From: PALSA-505 sp036501145 | GTDB lineage: Bacteria; Actinomycetota; Actinomycetes; Streptosporangiales; Streptosporangiaceae | Assembly (NCBI GenBank): GCA_036501145.1 | Contig: DASYAV010000238.1 | Location: 105,395 to 169,394, forward strand | Length of the DNA stretch: 64,000 bases | Direction: 5' to 3' | Part shown: positions 53,116 through 60,476 of the stretch, in pieces | Layout: the number at the start of each line of letters is the position of its first letter | Numbering within the stretch: the stretch's first letter is position 1 | Translations under genes and position numbers: made by a program | Notes under the pieces: model-generated | Databases searched by the model: none | Told to the model about the DNA's origin: nothing | What the model saw: only the letters and a program-made list of their open reading frames with translations

Positions 53116-54798
53116 TCAGCCGGCCACCGGGATGGCGCGCTCGATGATCGCGCCGAACTCCAGGCCGGGCGGCAGCGTGCCGAACGTGTGGCCCCAGTCG
53201 CCACCAAGCCGGGAGGCGCAGAACGCCTCGGCGACCGCCGGATGGCCGTACCTGACCAGCAGCGAGCCCTGCAGGGCCAGGACGGCCCGCTCGGCGACCC
53301 GGCGGGCGCGCGGCTCGATCGTGGCCAGGTCGGCCAGCGCCTCGCTGACCTCGCCAATAGCGCTGTCCAGCCGGGGGTCGGCCCCGGCGGCCAGGCCGAT
53401 CTCGGTGAGCAGCGCCTGCACGGCCTCGGGTTCCCTGGTCATGGCGCGCAGCACGTCGAGCGCGGTGACGTTGCCCGAGCCCTCCCAGATCGAGTTCAGT
53501 GGCGCCTCGCGGTACAGCCGCGGCATCCCCGACTCCTCCACGTAGCCGTTGCCGCCGTGGCACTCCAGCGCTTCGGCGGCGTGCGCCACGGCCCGCTTGC
53601 ACACCCAGTACTTGGCGGCGGGCAGCCCGGCGCGCAGCAGCGCCGCCTCGGCGGGGTCGCCGTCGATGGCCCGCTGAGCCGCCCCGGCCAGCCGGATCGC
53701 CAGCGTGGTGGCCGCCTCCGACTCCACGGCCAGGTCGGCCAGCACGTCGGCCATCAGCGGCTGGTCGATGAGCTTCTTGCCGAACGCGTGCCGGTGGCGG
53801 CAGTGGTGGACCGCGGCCACCGTGCCGTGGCGCATCGCGGCGGCGCTGCCGAGCACGCAGTCCAGCCTGGTGGCGGTGACCATGTCGATGATCGTGCGCA
53901 CGCCGCGGCCAGGCTCACCCAGCTGCCAGGCCACCGCCCGGTCGTACTCGACCTCGGCGGAGGCGTTGGAGCGGTTGCCGAGCTTGTCCTTGAGCCGCTG
54001 GATGCGCATCGCGTTGCGGGTGCCGTCGGGCAGCACCCGGGGGAGCAGGAAGCAGCTGAGCCCGGCCGGCCCCTGTGCTGGCGAGTACTGTGCTGGCGAG
54101 TACTGGGCCAGGACCAGGAACAGGTCGCACATCGGCGCGGAGTTGAACCATTTGTGCCCGGTGAGCAGGTGCGCGCCGGGGCCCAGCGACGGCGCGGGCT
54201 CGGCCCGGGTGGTGCCGGCCCGCACGTCCGAGCCGCCCTGCTTCTCGGTCATCGCCATGCCGGCCAGCAGCCCGGCCTTGCCGTCGGGCGGCCGCAGCCC
54301 GGGGTCGTAGCTGCGGGAGCCGAGCAGCGGCTCGAACCGGCGGGCCAGCTCCGGGGTGTGCCGGAGGGCCGGAACTGCCGCGTACGTCATCGACACCGGG
54401 CAGGAGTGGCCGGCCTCGGCCTGGCCCCACACGTAGAACTTCGCGGCCCGGGCCAAGTGCGCCCCCGGCTTGCCGTCCGCCCACGGGGCGGCGTGCACGC
54501 CGTGGGCGACCGCGGTGGCCATCAGGGCGTGCCAGGCCGGGTGGTATTCGACCTCGTCGATCCGGTGCCCGTACCGGTCATGGGTGCGCAGCCGGGGCGG
54601 GAACTCATTGGCCAGCCGGGCCTGGTCCTGGGTCTGCTCCGCGCCGGCCAGCATGCCGAGCTCGTGCAGCTCGCCCAGAACCGCACCGGCGCCCTCCCGG
54701 TCCAGCGCCTCGAGCAGCGCGGGATCGTGGGCCACGTCGTGCCCGGCGAGCGGCGGGACCTGGTTCAGCACCTCATGAGTGGCATGTGGTCCGGTCAT
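53116..54798 (-). CDS. Acyl-CoA dehydrogenase, AidB-like
   Basis: 560 residues, the longer AidB-type size. THEVLNQVPPLAGHDVAHDPALLEAL at the start; FAD-binding GMAMTEKQGGSDVRAGTTRAEP and LTGHKWFNSAPMCDLFLVLAQ; catalytic region ECHGGNGYVEESGMPRLYREAPLNSIWEGSGNVTALDVLRA. Predicted FAD-dependent oxidation of an acyl-CoA; AidB itself also binds DNA. Contains a five-residue in-frame duplication (YSPAQ twice). Its promoter region carries a pair of TetR-type operators, so it is probably controlled by a fatty-acid-type repressor. Confidence 0.92.
   Translation of the reverse strand: MTGPHATHEVLNQVPPLAGHDVAHDPALLEALDREGAGAVLGELHELGMLAGAEQTQDQARLANEFPPRLRTHDRYGHRIDEVEYHPAWHALMATAVAHGVHAAPWADGKPGAHLARAAKFYVWGQAEAGHSCPVSMTYAAVPALRHTPELARRFEPLLGSRSYDPGLRPPDGKAGLLAGMAMTEKQGGSDVRAGTTRAEPAPSLGPGAHLLTGHKWFNSAPMCDLFLVLAQYSPAQYSPAQGPAGLSCFLLPRVLPDGTRNAMRIQRLKDKLGNRSNASAEVEYDRAVAWQLGEPGRGVRTIIDMVTATRLDCVLGSAAAMRHGTVAAVHHCRHRHAFGKKLIDQPLMADVLADLAVESEAATTLAIRLAGAAQRAIDGDPAEAALLRAGLPAAKYWVCKRAVAHAAEALECHGGNGYVEESGMPRLYREAPLNSIWEGSGNVTALDVLRAMTREPEAVQALLTEIGLAAGADPRLDSAIGEVSEALADLATIEPRARRVAERAVLALQGSLLVRYGHPAVAEAFCASRLGGDWGHTFGTLPPGLEFGAIIERAIPVAG
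54073..54102. repeat. 15-bp tandem repeat inside the acyl-CoA dehydrogenase gene
   Basis: Two identical 15-bp units, 54073-54087 and 54088-54102, encode YSPAQ twice in frame. It sits in a loop after VLAQ, so it probably does no harm to the fold. Confidence 0.85.
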
Positions 54799-54830
54799 GC
54801 GGCCCAGGTTATCCCGAGGATATTTAATGA

Positions 54831-54894
54831 GAATGCTTATTCAAAACGCCGCCGAACCGCGGACGTGATCTCAACGCGTTTTGAATGAGCATTC
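54831..54894 (-). promoter_or_regulatory. Paired operator upstream of the acyl-CoA dehydrogenase
   Basis: Two 19-base arms, 54831-54849 and 54876-54894, are inverted copies with 18 of 19 matches. Each arm is itself a near-palindrome: GAATGAGCATTC at 54883-54894 is perfect, and GAATGCTTATTC at 54831-54842 is imperfect. GAATGnnCATTC resembles operators of TetR-type repressors of fatty-acid genes. On the minus strand a TTGAAT / TATCCT promoter-like pair with 16-base spacing overlaps the nearer arm, 35 bases before the start codon. A terminator for sirB is the alternative reading. Confidence 0.55.
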
Positions 54895-54924
54895 GGCTGC
54901 GCCGGCAGCAAGCGCCTGGCGCGA

Positions 54925-55716
54925 TCACGCCGTGCGCGGCTCGGCCAGCACGGGCCTGGCGAGCGCGGCGGCGTATCTGGTGAGCACCACGTCGGCCAGT
55001 TCCGGTGCGTCGCCGAGCACTCCGGAAACGGCCGCCGCCCCGGCCGCCACCGACTGGTCGCGGACCTGGTCGGCGAACCGGCCGGGGGCGAGCAGGTAGC
55101 TGGCCACCACGACCCGGTGGGCGCCGGTGGCGCGCAGTGCGGCCACCGCTTGCGCGGGCGTGGGACCGGCGGCGCTGGCGTAGCTGGGCAGCACATCGCG
55201 CCAGCCCCGCTCGGCCTGCCACCGGGCGGCCAGCCGGGTGATGGTGGCCCGGGCACCGGGGTCGCTCGATCCGGCCGCGGCCAGCACCACCGACGTGCCG
55301 GGGTCCGCGGGCACGCCGACCTCGGCCAGCCGGCGTTCCAGCGCGGCGGTGAGCAGGGGATGCGGGCCGAGCGGGTCGCCGTAGCGGATCTCCTGATCGC
55401 CGCCCGGGCGGCCGGGCCACGGCTTCGGGTGGCCGGCGCGCTGGGCGGCCGCGGCGCGCAGCATCGCGGGCAGGTCGGTCCGGCTGTGGTAGGCGGCGGT
55501 CAGCAGCAGCGGGAGCACCACCACCGGGCCCGTGGGCAGCGCGCCGAGCAGTTGTACCGGCGACGGCGCGGCGTGCCCCAGGTAGGCCGTGTGCACCGGC
55601 AGTTCGGCCAGCCCGCGGGCAGCCGCGTGCGCGCGTACCCGGCTCATCAGCCGTTCGACGGTGGCGGCGGCCCGGGGGTCGCGGCTTCCGTGCGCCACCG
55701 CGACCAGAGGCGTCAC
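54925..55716 (-). CDS. sirB: Sirohydrochlorin ferrochelatase-like (CbiX/SirB)
   Basis: 263 residues with two CbiX halves. First half PLVAVAHGSRDPRAAATVERL with the metal-ligating His, GPVVVLPLLLTAAYHSRTDLP; second half SVVLAAAGSSDPGARATITRLA and RVVVASYLLAPGRFADQVRDQ. Inserts iron into sirohydrochlorin to make siroheme, the cofactor of the sulfite reductase encoded upstream. GTG start overlaps the cysH stop by GTGA; last gene of the sulfur operon. Confidence 0.9.
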   Translation of the reverse strand: MTPLVAVAHGSRDPRAAATVERLMSRVRAHAAARGLAELPVHTAYLGHAAPSPVQLLGALPTGPVVVLPLLLTAAYHSRTDLPAMLRAAAAQRAGHPKPWPGRPGGDQEIRYGDPLGPHPLLTAALERRLAEVGVPADPGTSVVLAAAGSSDPGARATITRLAARWQAERGWRDVLPSYASAAGPTPAQAVAALRATGAHRVVVASYLLAPGRFADQVRDQSVAAGAAAVSGVLGDAPELADVVLTRYAAALARPVLAEPRTA

Positions 55717-56426
55717 TCGTGCAGGCCGCACTCGCTCTTGCCGGTGCCCGCCCAGCGGCCGCTGCGCGGGTCGGCACCGGGAGCCACCCGCCGGGTGCAG
55801 GTGGCGCAGCCGATGGACGGGTAGCCGTCGTAGACCAGCGGGTTGACCAGGATGCCGTGCTCGGCGACGTAGTCGTCCACCTGCTCCTGGCTCCAGTCGA
55901 CGATCGGGTTCACCTTGACCATCTGCCGCCTGGGATCCCACTCCACCGCCCGGGCGTCCCGGCGGCGGGCCGTCTCGCCCCGGCGGACACCGGTGACCCA
56001 CGCGTCGTACTGCCGCAGCGAACGCTCGAGCGGCTGGACCTTGCGCATGCTGCAGCACAGATCGGGATCGCGGCTGTACAGCCGCTCGCCGAACTCGGCG
56101 TCCTGCTGGGCCACCGTGCGGTCGGGTGTGACGTTGACCACGTTGACCGGGTAGACGGCGGCCACCGCATCCCGGGTGCCGATGGTCTCGGCGAAGTGAT
56201 AGCCGGTGTCCAGGAAGATCACATCGATGCCGGGCTGCACCTTGGAAACCAGATCGACCAGCACCGCATCGGTCATTGACGAGGTGATGCACAGCCGGTC
56301 GTCGAAGGTGTCGGCTGCCCACTGCACGATCTCCTCGGCGGCGGCACCGTCAAGCGCCTGAGCGGCCTGTGCGGCCAGCACTGCGAGGGGTATCGAGGGG
56401 TCGCCTCCCCGGGCGAATGCTGTCAT
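55713..56426 (-). CDS. cysH: Adenylyl-sulfate (APS) reductase
   Basis: 237 residues from the ATG at 56426 (GGGAGGG upstream). ATP-pyrophosphatase-like fold with SSMTDAVLVDLVSKVQPGIDVIFLDTGYHF. The cysteine pairs CC in DPDLCCSMRK and CxxC in GCATCTRRV are present, which bind a 4Fe-4S cluster and mark the APS-using form rather than the PAPS form; the catalytic Cys is in the terminal KSECGLHE. Reduces APS to sulfite with thioredoxin. Overlaps the zinc-ribbon gene before it (ATGA) and sirB after it. Confidence 0.93.
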   Translation of the reverse strand: MTAFARGGDPSIPLAVLAAQAAQALDGAAAEEIVQWAADTFDDRLCITSSMTDAVLVDLVSKVQPGIDVIFLDTGYHFAETIGTRDAVAAVYPVNVVNVTPDRTVAQQDAEFGERLYSRDPDLCCSMRKVQPLERSLRQYDAWVTGVRRGETARRRDARAVEWDPRRQMVKVNPIVDWSQEQVDDYVAEHGILVNPLVYDGYPSIGCATCTRRVAPGADPRSGRWAGTGKSECGLHE

Positions 56427-56602
56427 GCGGGGTCGTCCCTCCCGGTCGTCGCCGACGTGATCGGCAGAACTCCGATGCCTGCAAAGCGTATCTGGAAAGT
56501 CCTGGTGCAACTGTGACATCGCCAGTGAGTTTCCTGAGTGTCGGGCCGCAGATCCTCATCGCCGCAGTACGGGCAGTAGAAGGGGACCGCACGCTCGGTC
56601 AT
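56423..56602 (-). CDS. Small zinc-ribbon protein of the sulfur assimilation operon
   Basis: 59 residues, MTERAVPFYCPYCGDEDLRP then HWRCHSCTRTFQIRFAG. Two CxxC knuckles (CPYC and CHSC) form a zinc ribbon. Its ATG overlaps the sir stop (ATGA) and its stop overlaps the cysH ATG (ATGA), so it is translationally coupled on both sides. A small zinc-ribbon frame between sir and cysH is, as I recall, a recurrent feature in actinomycetes. It could help assemble or partner the reductases; function unknown. Confidence 0.85.
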   Translation of the reverse strand: MTERAVPFYCPYCGDEDLRPDTQETHWRCHSCTRTFQIRFAGIGVLPITSATTGRDDPA

Positions 56603-58320
56603 GAAATGTCCGCTTCCTCGGCCCGCGCCACCCAGGCAGCGAAGGTCTCGTCAGGGTTGCGGCCGGCCTGGAACCGGCGCAGCACCCGCTCGACGAAGTC
56701 CGGCAGATCCTCGGCGGTGGTCTTCAGCCCGCGCACCTTCCGGCCGAACCCGGAGCCGGACGCATCGCCGCCGCCCAGCGCGCCGCCGAGGTGAACCTGG
56801 AAGCCCTCGACCTGCTGCCCGTCGGGCCTGGTGACCAGCGATCCCTTCAGCCCGATGTCGGCGGTCTGGATGCGGGCGCAGGAGTTGGGGCAGCCGTTCA
56901 CGTTGATCGTCACCGGCACGTCGAAATCGGGCAGCCGCCGCTCCAGCTCGTCAATCAGGCTGGACGCCCGCTGCTTGGTCTCGACGATGGCCAGCTTGCA
57001 GAACTCGATGCCGGTGCAGGCCATGGTGTGCCGGCGGAACACGCTGGGGGAGACCTGCAGCCCGGCCAGCCCCAGTTCGGCCGACAGCGCCGCGGTGTTC
57101 TCCCTGGGCACGTCCAGGATGATCATTTTCTGCTCGGTGGTGGTGCTCACCCGGCCACTGCCGTACCTGGCGGCCAGGCCGGCGATCACGCCGAGCTGGT
57201 CCCCGGACAGCCGGCCGACCCGGGGCGCGAAGCCGACGTAGTACCGCCCGCCCTGCTGCGGATGCACGCCGACGTGGTCCCGGCGGCCGCCGGCCGGCGG
57301 TCCGGGCGGCGGGCCGTCCGGCAGCGCGTAGCCCAGGTACTCCTTCTCCAGCACCTCGCGGAACTTTTCCGCGCCCCAGTCGGCGACCAGGAACTTCAGC
57401 CGGGCCCGGTGCCGCAGCCGCCGGTAGCCGTAGTCGCGGAACACCGAGATGACCGCAGCCCACACCTCGGCCACCTGGCCGGGGCGGACGAACGCGCCGA
57501 GCCGCACCCCGATCTTCGGGTTGGTGGACAGGCCGCCACCGACCCACAGGTCATAGCCGGGCTCACCGTCGGGCCCGGGCACGCCGACGAACGCGACGTC
57601 GTTGATCTCGTGAACGGCACACTGGGCGGCGCACCCGCTGACCGATGTCTTGAACTTGCGGGGCAGGTTGGAGAACGCGGGATCGCCGAGATACTGTCCG
57701 GTGACCTGGGCGATCTCCGGGCTGGCGTTGAGAATCTCAGCGGCGTCGATGCCGGCCACCGGGCAGCCGAGGAGCACCCGCGGGGTGTCGCCGCACGCCT
57801 CGGTGGTGGACAGCCCGACCGCCTCCAGCGCGTCCCAGATCGCGGGGACGTCCTCGATCTGTATCCAGTGCAGCTGGATGTTCTGCCGGTCGGTGATGTC
57901 GGCCGTGCCGCGCGCATAGCGGCGGGACACCTCGCCGATGACCCGCAGCTGGCTCTCGCTGAGCTGGCCTCCGTCGATCCGGATGCGCAGCATGAAGTAG
58001 CGGTCGTCGAGGTCCTCGGGCTCGACCGTCGCCGTCCTGCCACCGTCGATGCCGGGCCGCCGCTGGGTGTACAGGCCGTACCAGCGGAACCGGCCACGCA
58101 GGTCGGCCGGGTCGATGGAGTCGAAGCCGTGCCTGGCGTAGATGTCGATGATCCGCTGGCGGACGTTCAGCCCGTCGTCGTTCTTCTTGCTTTCCTCGTT
58201 CTTGTTCAGCGGCTCGCGGTAGCCGAGTGCCCACTGGCCCTCTCCACGGCGCCGGGCCTGGGGCCGGCTGTCACGGGGCGCACGTGGCCTCGTGGAGAGT
58301 TCCTGGGTCTGTGCTGGCAT
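56599..58320 (-). CDS. sir: Ferredoxin-dependent sulfite reductase
   Basis: 573 residues from the ATG at 58320 (GGAAGGA upstream). Nitrite/sulfite reductase repeats: RWYGLYTQRRPGIDG and YFMLRIRIDGGQLS, DITDRQNIQLHWIQIED, KFKTSVSGCAAQCAVHEINDVAF, and the siroheme/4Fe-4S ligands in CTGIEFC and NVNGCPNSCARIQ. Six-electron reduction of sulfite to sulfide. Sulfite rather than nitrite is inferred from the operon with cysH and the siroheme chelatase. Probably controlled by the leader peptide upstream. Confidence 0.93.
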   Translation of the reverse strand: MPAQTQELSTRPRAPRDSRPQARRRGEGQWALGYREPLNKNEESKKNDDGLNVRQRIIDIYARHGFDSIDPADLRGRFRWYGLYTQRRPGIDGGRTATVEPEDLDDRYFMLRIRIDGGQLSESQLRVIGEVSRRYARGTADITDRQNIQLHWIQIEDVPAIWDALEAVGLSTTEACGDTPRVLLGCPVAGIDAAEILNASPEIAQVTGQYLGDPAFSNLPRKFKTSVSGCAAQCAVHEINDVAFVGVPGPDGEPGYDLWVGGGLSTNPKIGVRLGAFVRPGQVAEVWAAVISVFRDYGYRRLRHRARLKFLVADWGAEKFREVLEKEYLGYALPDGPPPGPPAGGRRDHVGVHPQQGGRYYVGFAPRVGRLSGDQLGVIAGLAARYGSGRVSTTTEQKMIILDVPRENTAALSAELGLAGLQVSPSVFRRHTMACTGIEFCKLAIVETKQRASSLIDELERRLPDFDVPVTINVNGCPNSCARIQTADIGLKGSLVTRPDGQQVEGFQVHLGGALGGGDASGSGFGRKVRGLKTTAEDLPDFVERVLRRFQAGRNPDETFAAWVARAEEADIS

Positions 58321-58450
58321 GCGGCGCGTCCTTCCGGGTCTGGGGACACGCGCGGCCTGGCCCTGGGCCGGCAGCGGCGGCGGGAAGATCACGCTTGCCG
58401 GGCCGGTCTGGCTCACCGCACGCGCCCGGCCTTACCTCACGGGCGGGTGG

Positions 58451-58537
58451 TCAGCGGCCGTGGCAACAGATCGCACTGCGGACGCGCTGCAGATCGACGT
58501 GCCTGCGCCCGACGAGCAGGGGATCCGCGGTGCCCAT
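58451..58537 (-). CDS. Cysteine-codon leader peptide of the sulfur operon
   Basis: 28-residue frame ending RRHVDLQRVRSAICCHGR before a TGA, 130 bases upstream of sir. The RRHVDLxRVxSAxC pattern is that of the short leader peptides found upstream of sulfur genes in actinomycetes. The two adjacent Cys codons near the end fit cysteine-responsive attenuation: ribosome stalling at low charged tRNA-Cys would change the downstream RNA fold. The start ATG at 58537 has no strong Shine-Dalgarno. I did not identify the switching stem-loops. Confidence 0.75.
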   Translation of the reverse strand: MGTADPLLVGRRHVDLQRVRSAICCHGR

Positions 58538-58977
58538 AACAAGAGCATCACACGGCCCCGTGACAGATGTCCAGGACAATTCCGGCGACCGCGGACGCGC
58601 GTGGGAGCTTGCCGTGGATGCCGCCATACCGGTGCCAACCAAGCCGGCGCGGCGGCTATTCCGGGGTGCGTGTGCGCGTCCCGTGCTGGCCTGCCCGGCC
58701 GCGGTCAGCCCTGGCGGATCCAGCCAACCGTGGGCTCGGGCGGCTGCTGTGGCTCCTGGTGCTGGCAGTCGCACCAGGTGCCGCCGGGACACTCCTCGTG
58801 CCGGCGCCGCCTGCAGGGAGCGCAGATCATGCCGACATTCTGCTACGAACGCCGGCCTGGCACGGTGGGTACCGGCCTGGCACGGTGGGTACCGGCTCGC
58901 CGCGGTGGGTAGAGGCTTGGCAGCGGAGTTCGTGACGAGCCAACGGGGTTCGTGACGGGCCAGCGGGATTGGCCCAC
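58538..58977. other. Gene-free region between the sulfur operon and the phosphoribosyltransferase
   Basis: 440 bases that should contain the promoter of the leader peptide and sir operon on one strand and that of the phosphoribosyltransferase on the other. The frames through it have no family features. The right-hand 110 bases are made of short tandem repeats, listed separately. Confidence 0.5.
58854..58966. repeat. Two adjacent 20-bp-period tandem repeats
   Basis: GGCCTGGCACGGTGGGTACC occurs exactly twice (58854-58873, 58874-58893), followed by a diverged third copy (58894-58913) and a partial fourth. Directly after, a second pair with the same 20-bp period, built on GTTCGTGACG, occupies 58927-58946 and 58947-58966. 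All lie just upstream of the phosphoribosyltransferase start. Confidence 0.85.
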
Positions 58978-59664
58978 GTGGTCGCTGACGTGCCTGACAT
59001 CTCCGCCCTCCGGTTCGCGGACCGCCGCGCAGCGGGGCGGCTGCTCGCGGCGTGCCTGCAGCAGGACCCGAAGCTGGCCGCCGAAGGGCGCCCGCCGCTT
59101 GTGCTGGCGCTGCCCCGCGGCGGGGTGCCGGTCGCGCGTGAGGTCGCCGACCTGCTGGGCGCACCGCTGGACGTCCTGGTGACCAGGAAGATTGGCCACC
59201 CGCGGCAGCCGGAACTCGGCGTGGGGGCAATCGCGGAGGGTGCCGAGCCGGTCTATGACGAGCGCCTGCTGCGCCGGCTCGGCCTGACCCGCCCGGCGCT
59301 GGCCGCGGTGGCCGACCGCGAGCGGGCCGAACTGCACCGCCGGGTGGTGGCCTACCGGGGCGGACGCCCGCCGCCGGACGTGGCGGGGCGGCAGGTGATC
59401 GTGGTCGATGACGGGCTGGCCACCGGCGTGACCGCGCGGGCGGCGCTGCGCTCGCTGCGGGCCGGGCCCACCCGGCGGACGGTGCTCGCCGTGCCGGTCG
59501 CGGCGCCCTCGTCGGCCGCGGCCATGCGCCTGGAGGCCGACGACGTGGTCACACTGGCCACCCCGGCGGCGTTCCGCGCCGTTGGTGAGTGGTACGTGTC
59601 GTTCGGCCAGCTCACCGATGATGACGTGCTGGCGCTGCTGGGAGATGACGCCGCAGGGAGCTGA
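58978..59664 (+). CDS. Phosphoribosyltransferase-domain protein
   Basis: About 228 residues from the GTG at 58978; TTG at 58969 and GTG at 58990 are alternatives and no start has a clear Shine-Dalgarno. Type I PRTase fold: RFADRRAAGRLLAACL, VLALPRGGVPVAREVADLLGAPLDVLVTRKIGHP and the PRPP loop VIVVDDGLATGVTARAALRSL. This actinobacterial and archaeal group (often next to hydrolases or in dormancy regulons) has no proven substrate. Directly downstream of the repeat cluster. Confidence 0.85.
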   Translation: MVADVPDISALRFADRRAAGRLLAACLQQDPKLAAEGRPPLVLALPRGGVPVAREVADLLGAPLDVLVTRKIGHPRQPELGVGAIAEGAEPVYDERLLRRLGLTRPALAAVADRERAELHRRVVAYRGGRPPPDVAGRQVIVVDDGLATGVTARAALRSLRAGPTRRTVLAVPVAAPSSAAAMRLEADDVVTLATPAAFRAVGEWYVSFGQLTDDDVLALLGDDAAGS

Positions 59665-59729
59665 TGCTGCCGGGGTTCATTCCGGCGGGCCCGAGCCTGA
59701 CGGGGCTGCCCGCGCCCAGGGGTGCGGCC

Positions 59730-60029
59730 TCAGGCCGCGTTCGCCCTGCGCATCCTGCGGCGCCGCTCGGACGCGCGCTCGTCCTCGTTCAGCCCGCCCC
59801 AGGTGCCGTACTTCTCCGGCCGGCTGACCGCGTAGTTGAGGCACTCAACCCGTACCGGGCAGGACTCGCAAACCGCCTTGGCCTTGCGCTCCCGCAGGTC
59901 GCGCTCTGGCTGCCGCTCGCCGTCCGGCCCAAAAAACAGCAGGAGATCCTCACCGCGGCATGCGGCAGCATCCTGCCACCCCCAGTTGGGGCGGGGGAGC
60001 ACAGCTGCGTGCCGACGTGCCTCAGACAT
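59730..60029 (-). CDS. WhiB-family iron-sulfur regulator (WhiB1/WblE-like)
   Basis: 99 residues. Four cluster cysteines at C24, C54, C57 and C63 (AACRGED, VCESCPVRVECLNYA) followed by the turn YGTWGGLNEDER and a basic C-terminus RRRRMRRAN for DNA contact. GAGGTGA lies nine bases before the ATG. WhiB proteins bind sigma region 4 and respond to redox or NO. Short length and basic tail fit the WhiB1/WblE branch better than the developmental WhiB, but that is a guess from pattern. Confidence 0.9.
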   Translation of the reverse strand: MSEARRHAAVLPRPNWGWQDAAACRGEDLLLFFGPDGERQPERDLRERKAKAVCESCPVRVECLNYAVSRPEKYGTWGGLNEDERASERRRRMRRANAA

Positions 60030-60476
60030 GACGTGATCACCTCAACCAGTTCAATGGGTCTTCCGTAAGCTCTCCGGAGCGCTCGGCTCGTGCTCGAACG
60101 AGTCCTCGCGGTTCGCGGCTTTGCCCCGTCACAAAGATGCAACGCGCCATACCGCCGTGGTGTTCCCGCACAAATGCAGGCCTAGATTCCGCGAGCCGGT
60201 ACCATACCCAGCGGCCGAACGGCGAGACACGCGGGACCGCCTTCCGGCACGAGGCACGATCCGTGTCCGTGCCGGTGCTCCGGCGCATAATCATGCCATC
60301 GGGGCCGGGCAGCGCGCAGCCAGGGCGGGAAATTCCCGCCCGGCGTGTCGCCAGGCCGGGCGCGGGGCGCCCCGATGCGCCGGCCTGGTCCACGCCGGGC
60401 CGCCCGGCCCGCTCACCCCGCGGGGCTGGGCGGTTGCCGGCGATCAGCTAGACAAGCTCTGTAGTTGGGGGTCACC
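60030..60476. other. Intergenic region between divergent whiB-type gene and repeat-protein gene
   Basis: 447 bases with no credible gene; it must hold both divergent promoters. Frames across it are Arg/Pro-rich shadows. I see the GAGGTGA ribosome site for the WhiB gene at its left edge and GGGGG before the right-hand ATG, but no motif I would name as a promoter. Confidence 0.5.

Noticed and set aside
58432..58638. A 68-codon minus-strand frame overlapping the cysteine leader peptide
   Set aside because: It is in a different frame from the conserved RRHVDL...SAICC leader and has no family features.
60037..60393. A 118-codon minus-strand frame upstream of the WhiB gene
   Set aside because: Arg/Pro/Gly-rich, no motif, and it occupies the expected divergent promoter region.
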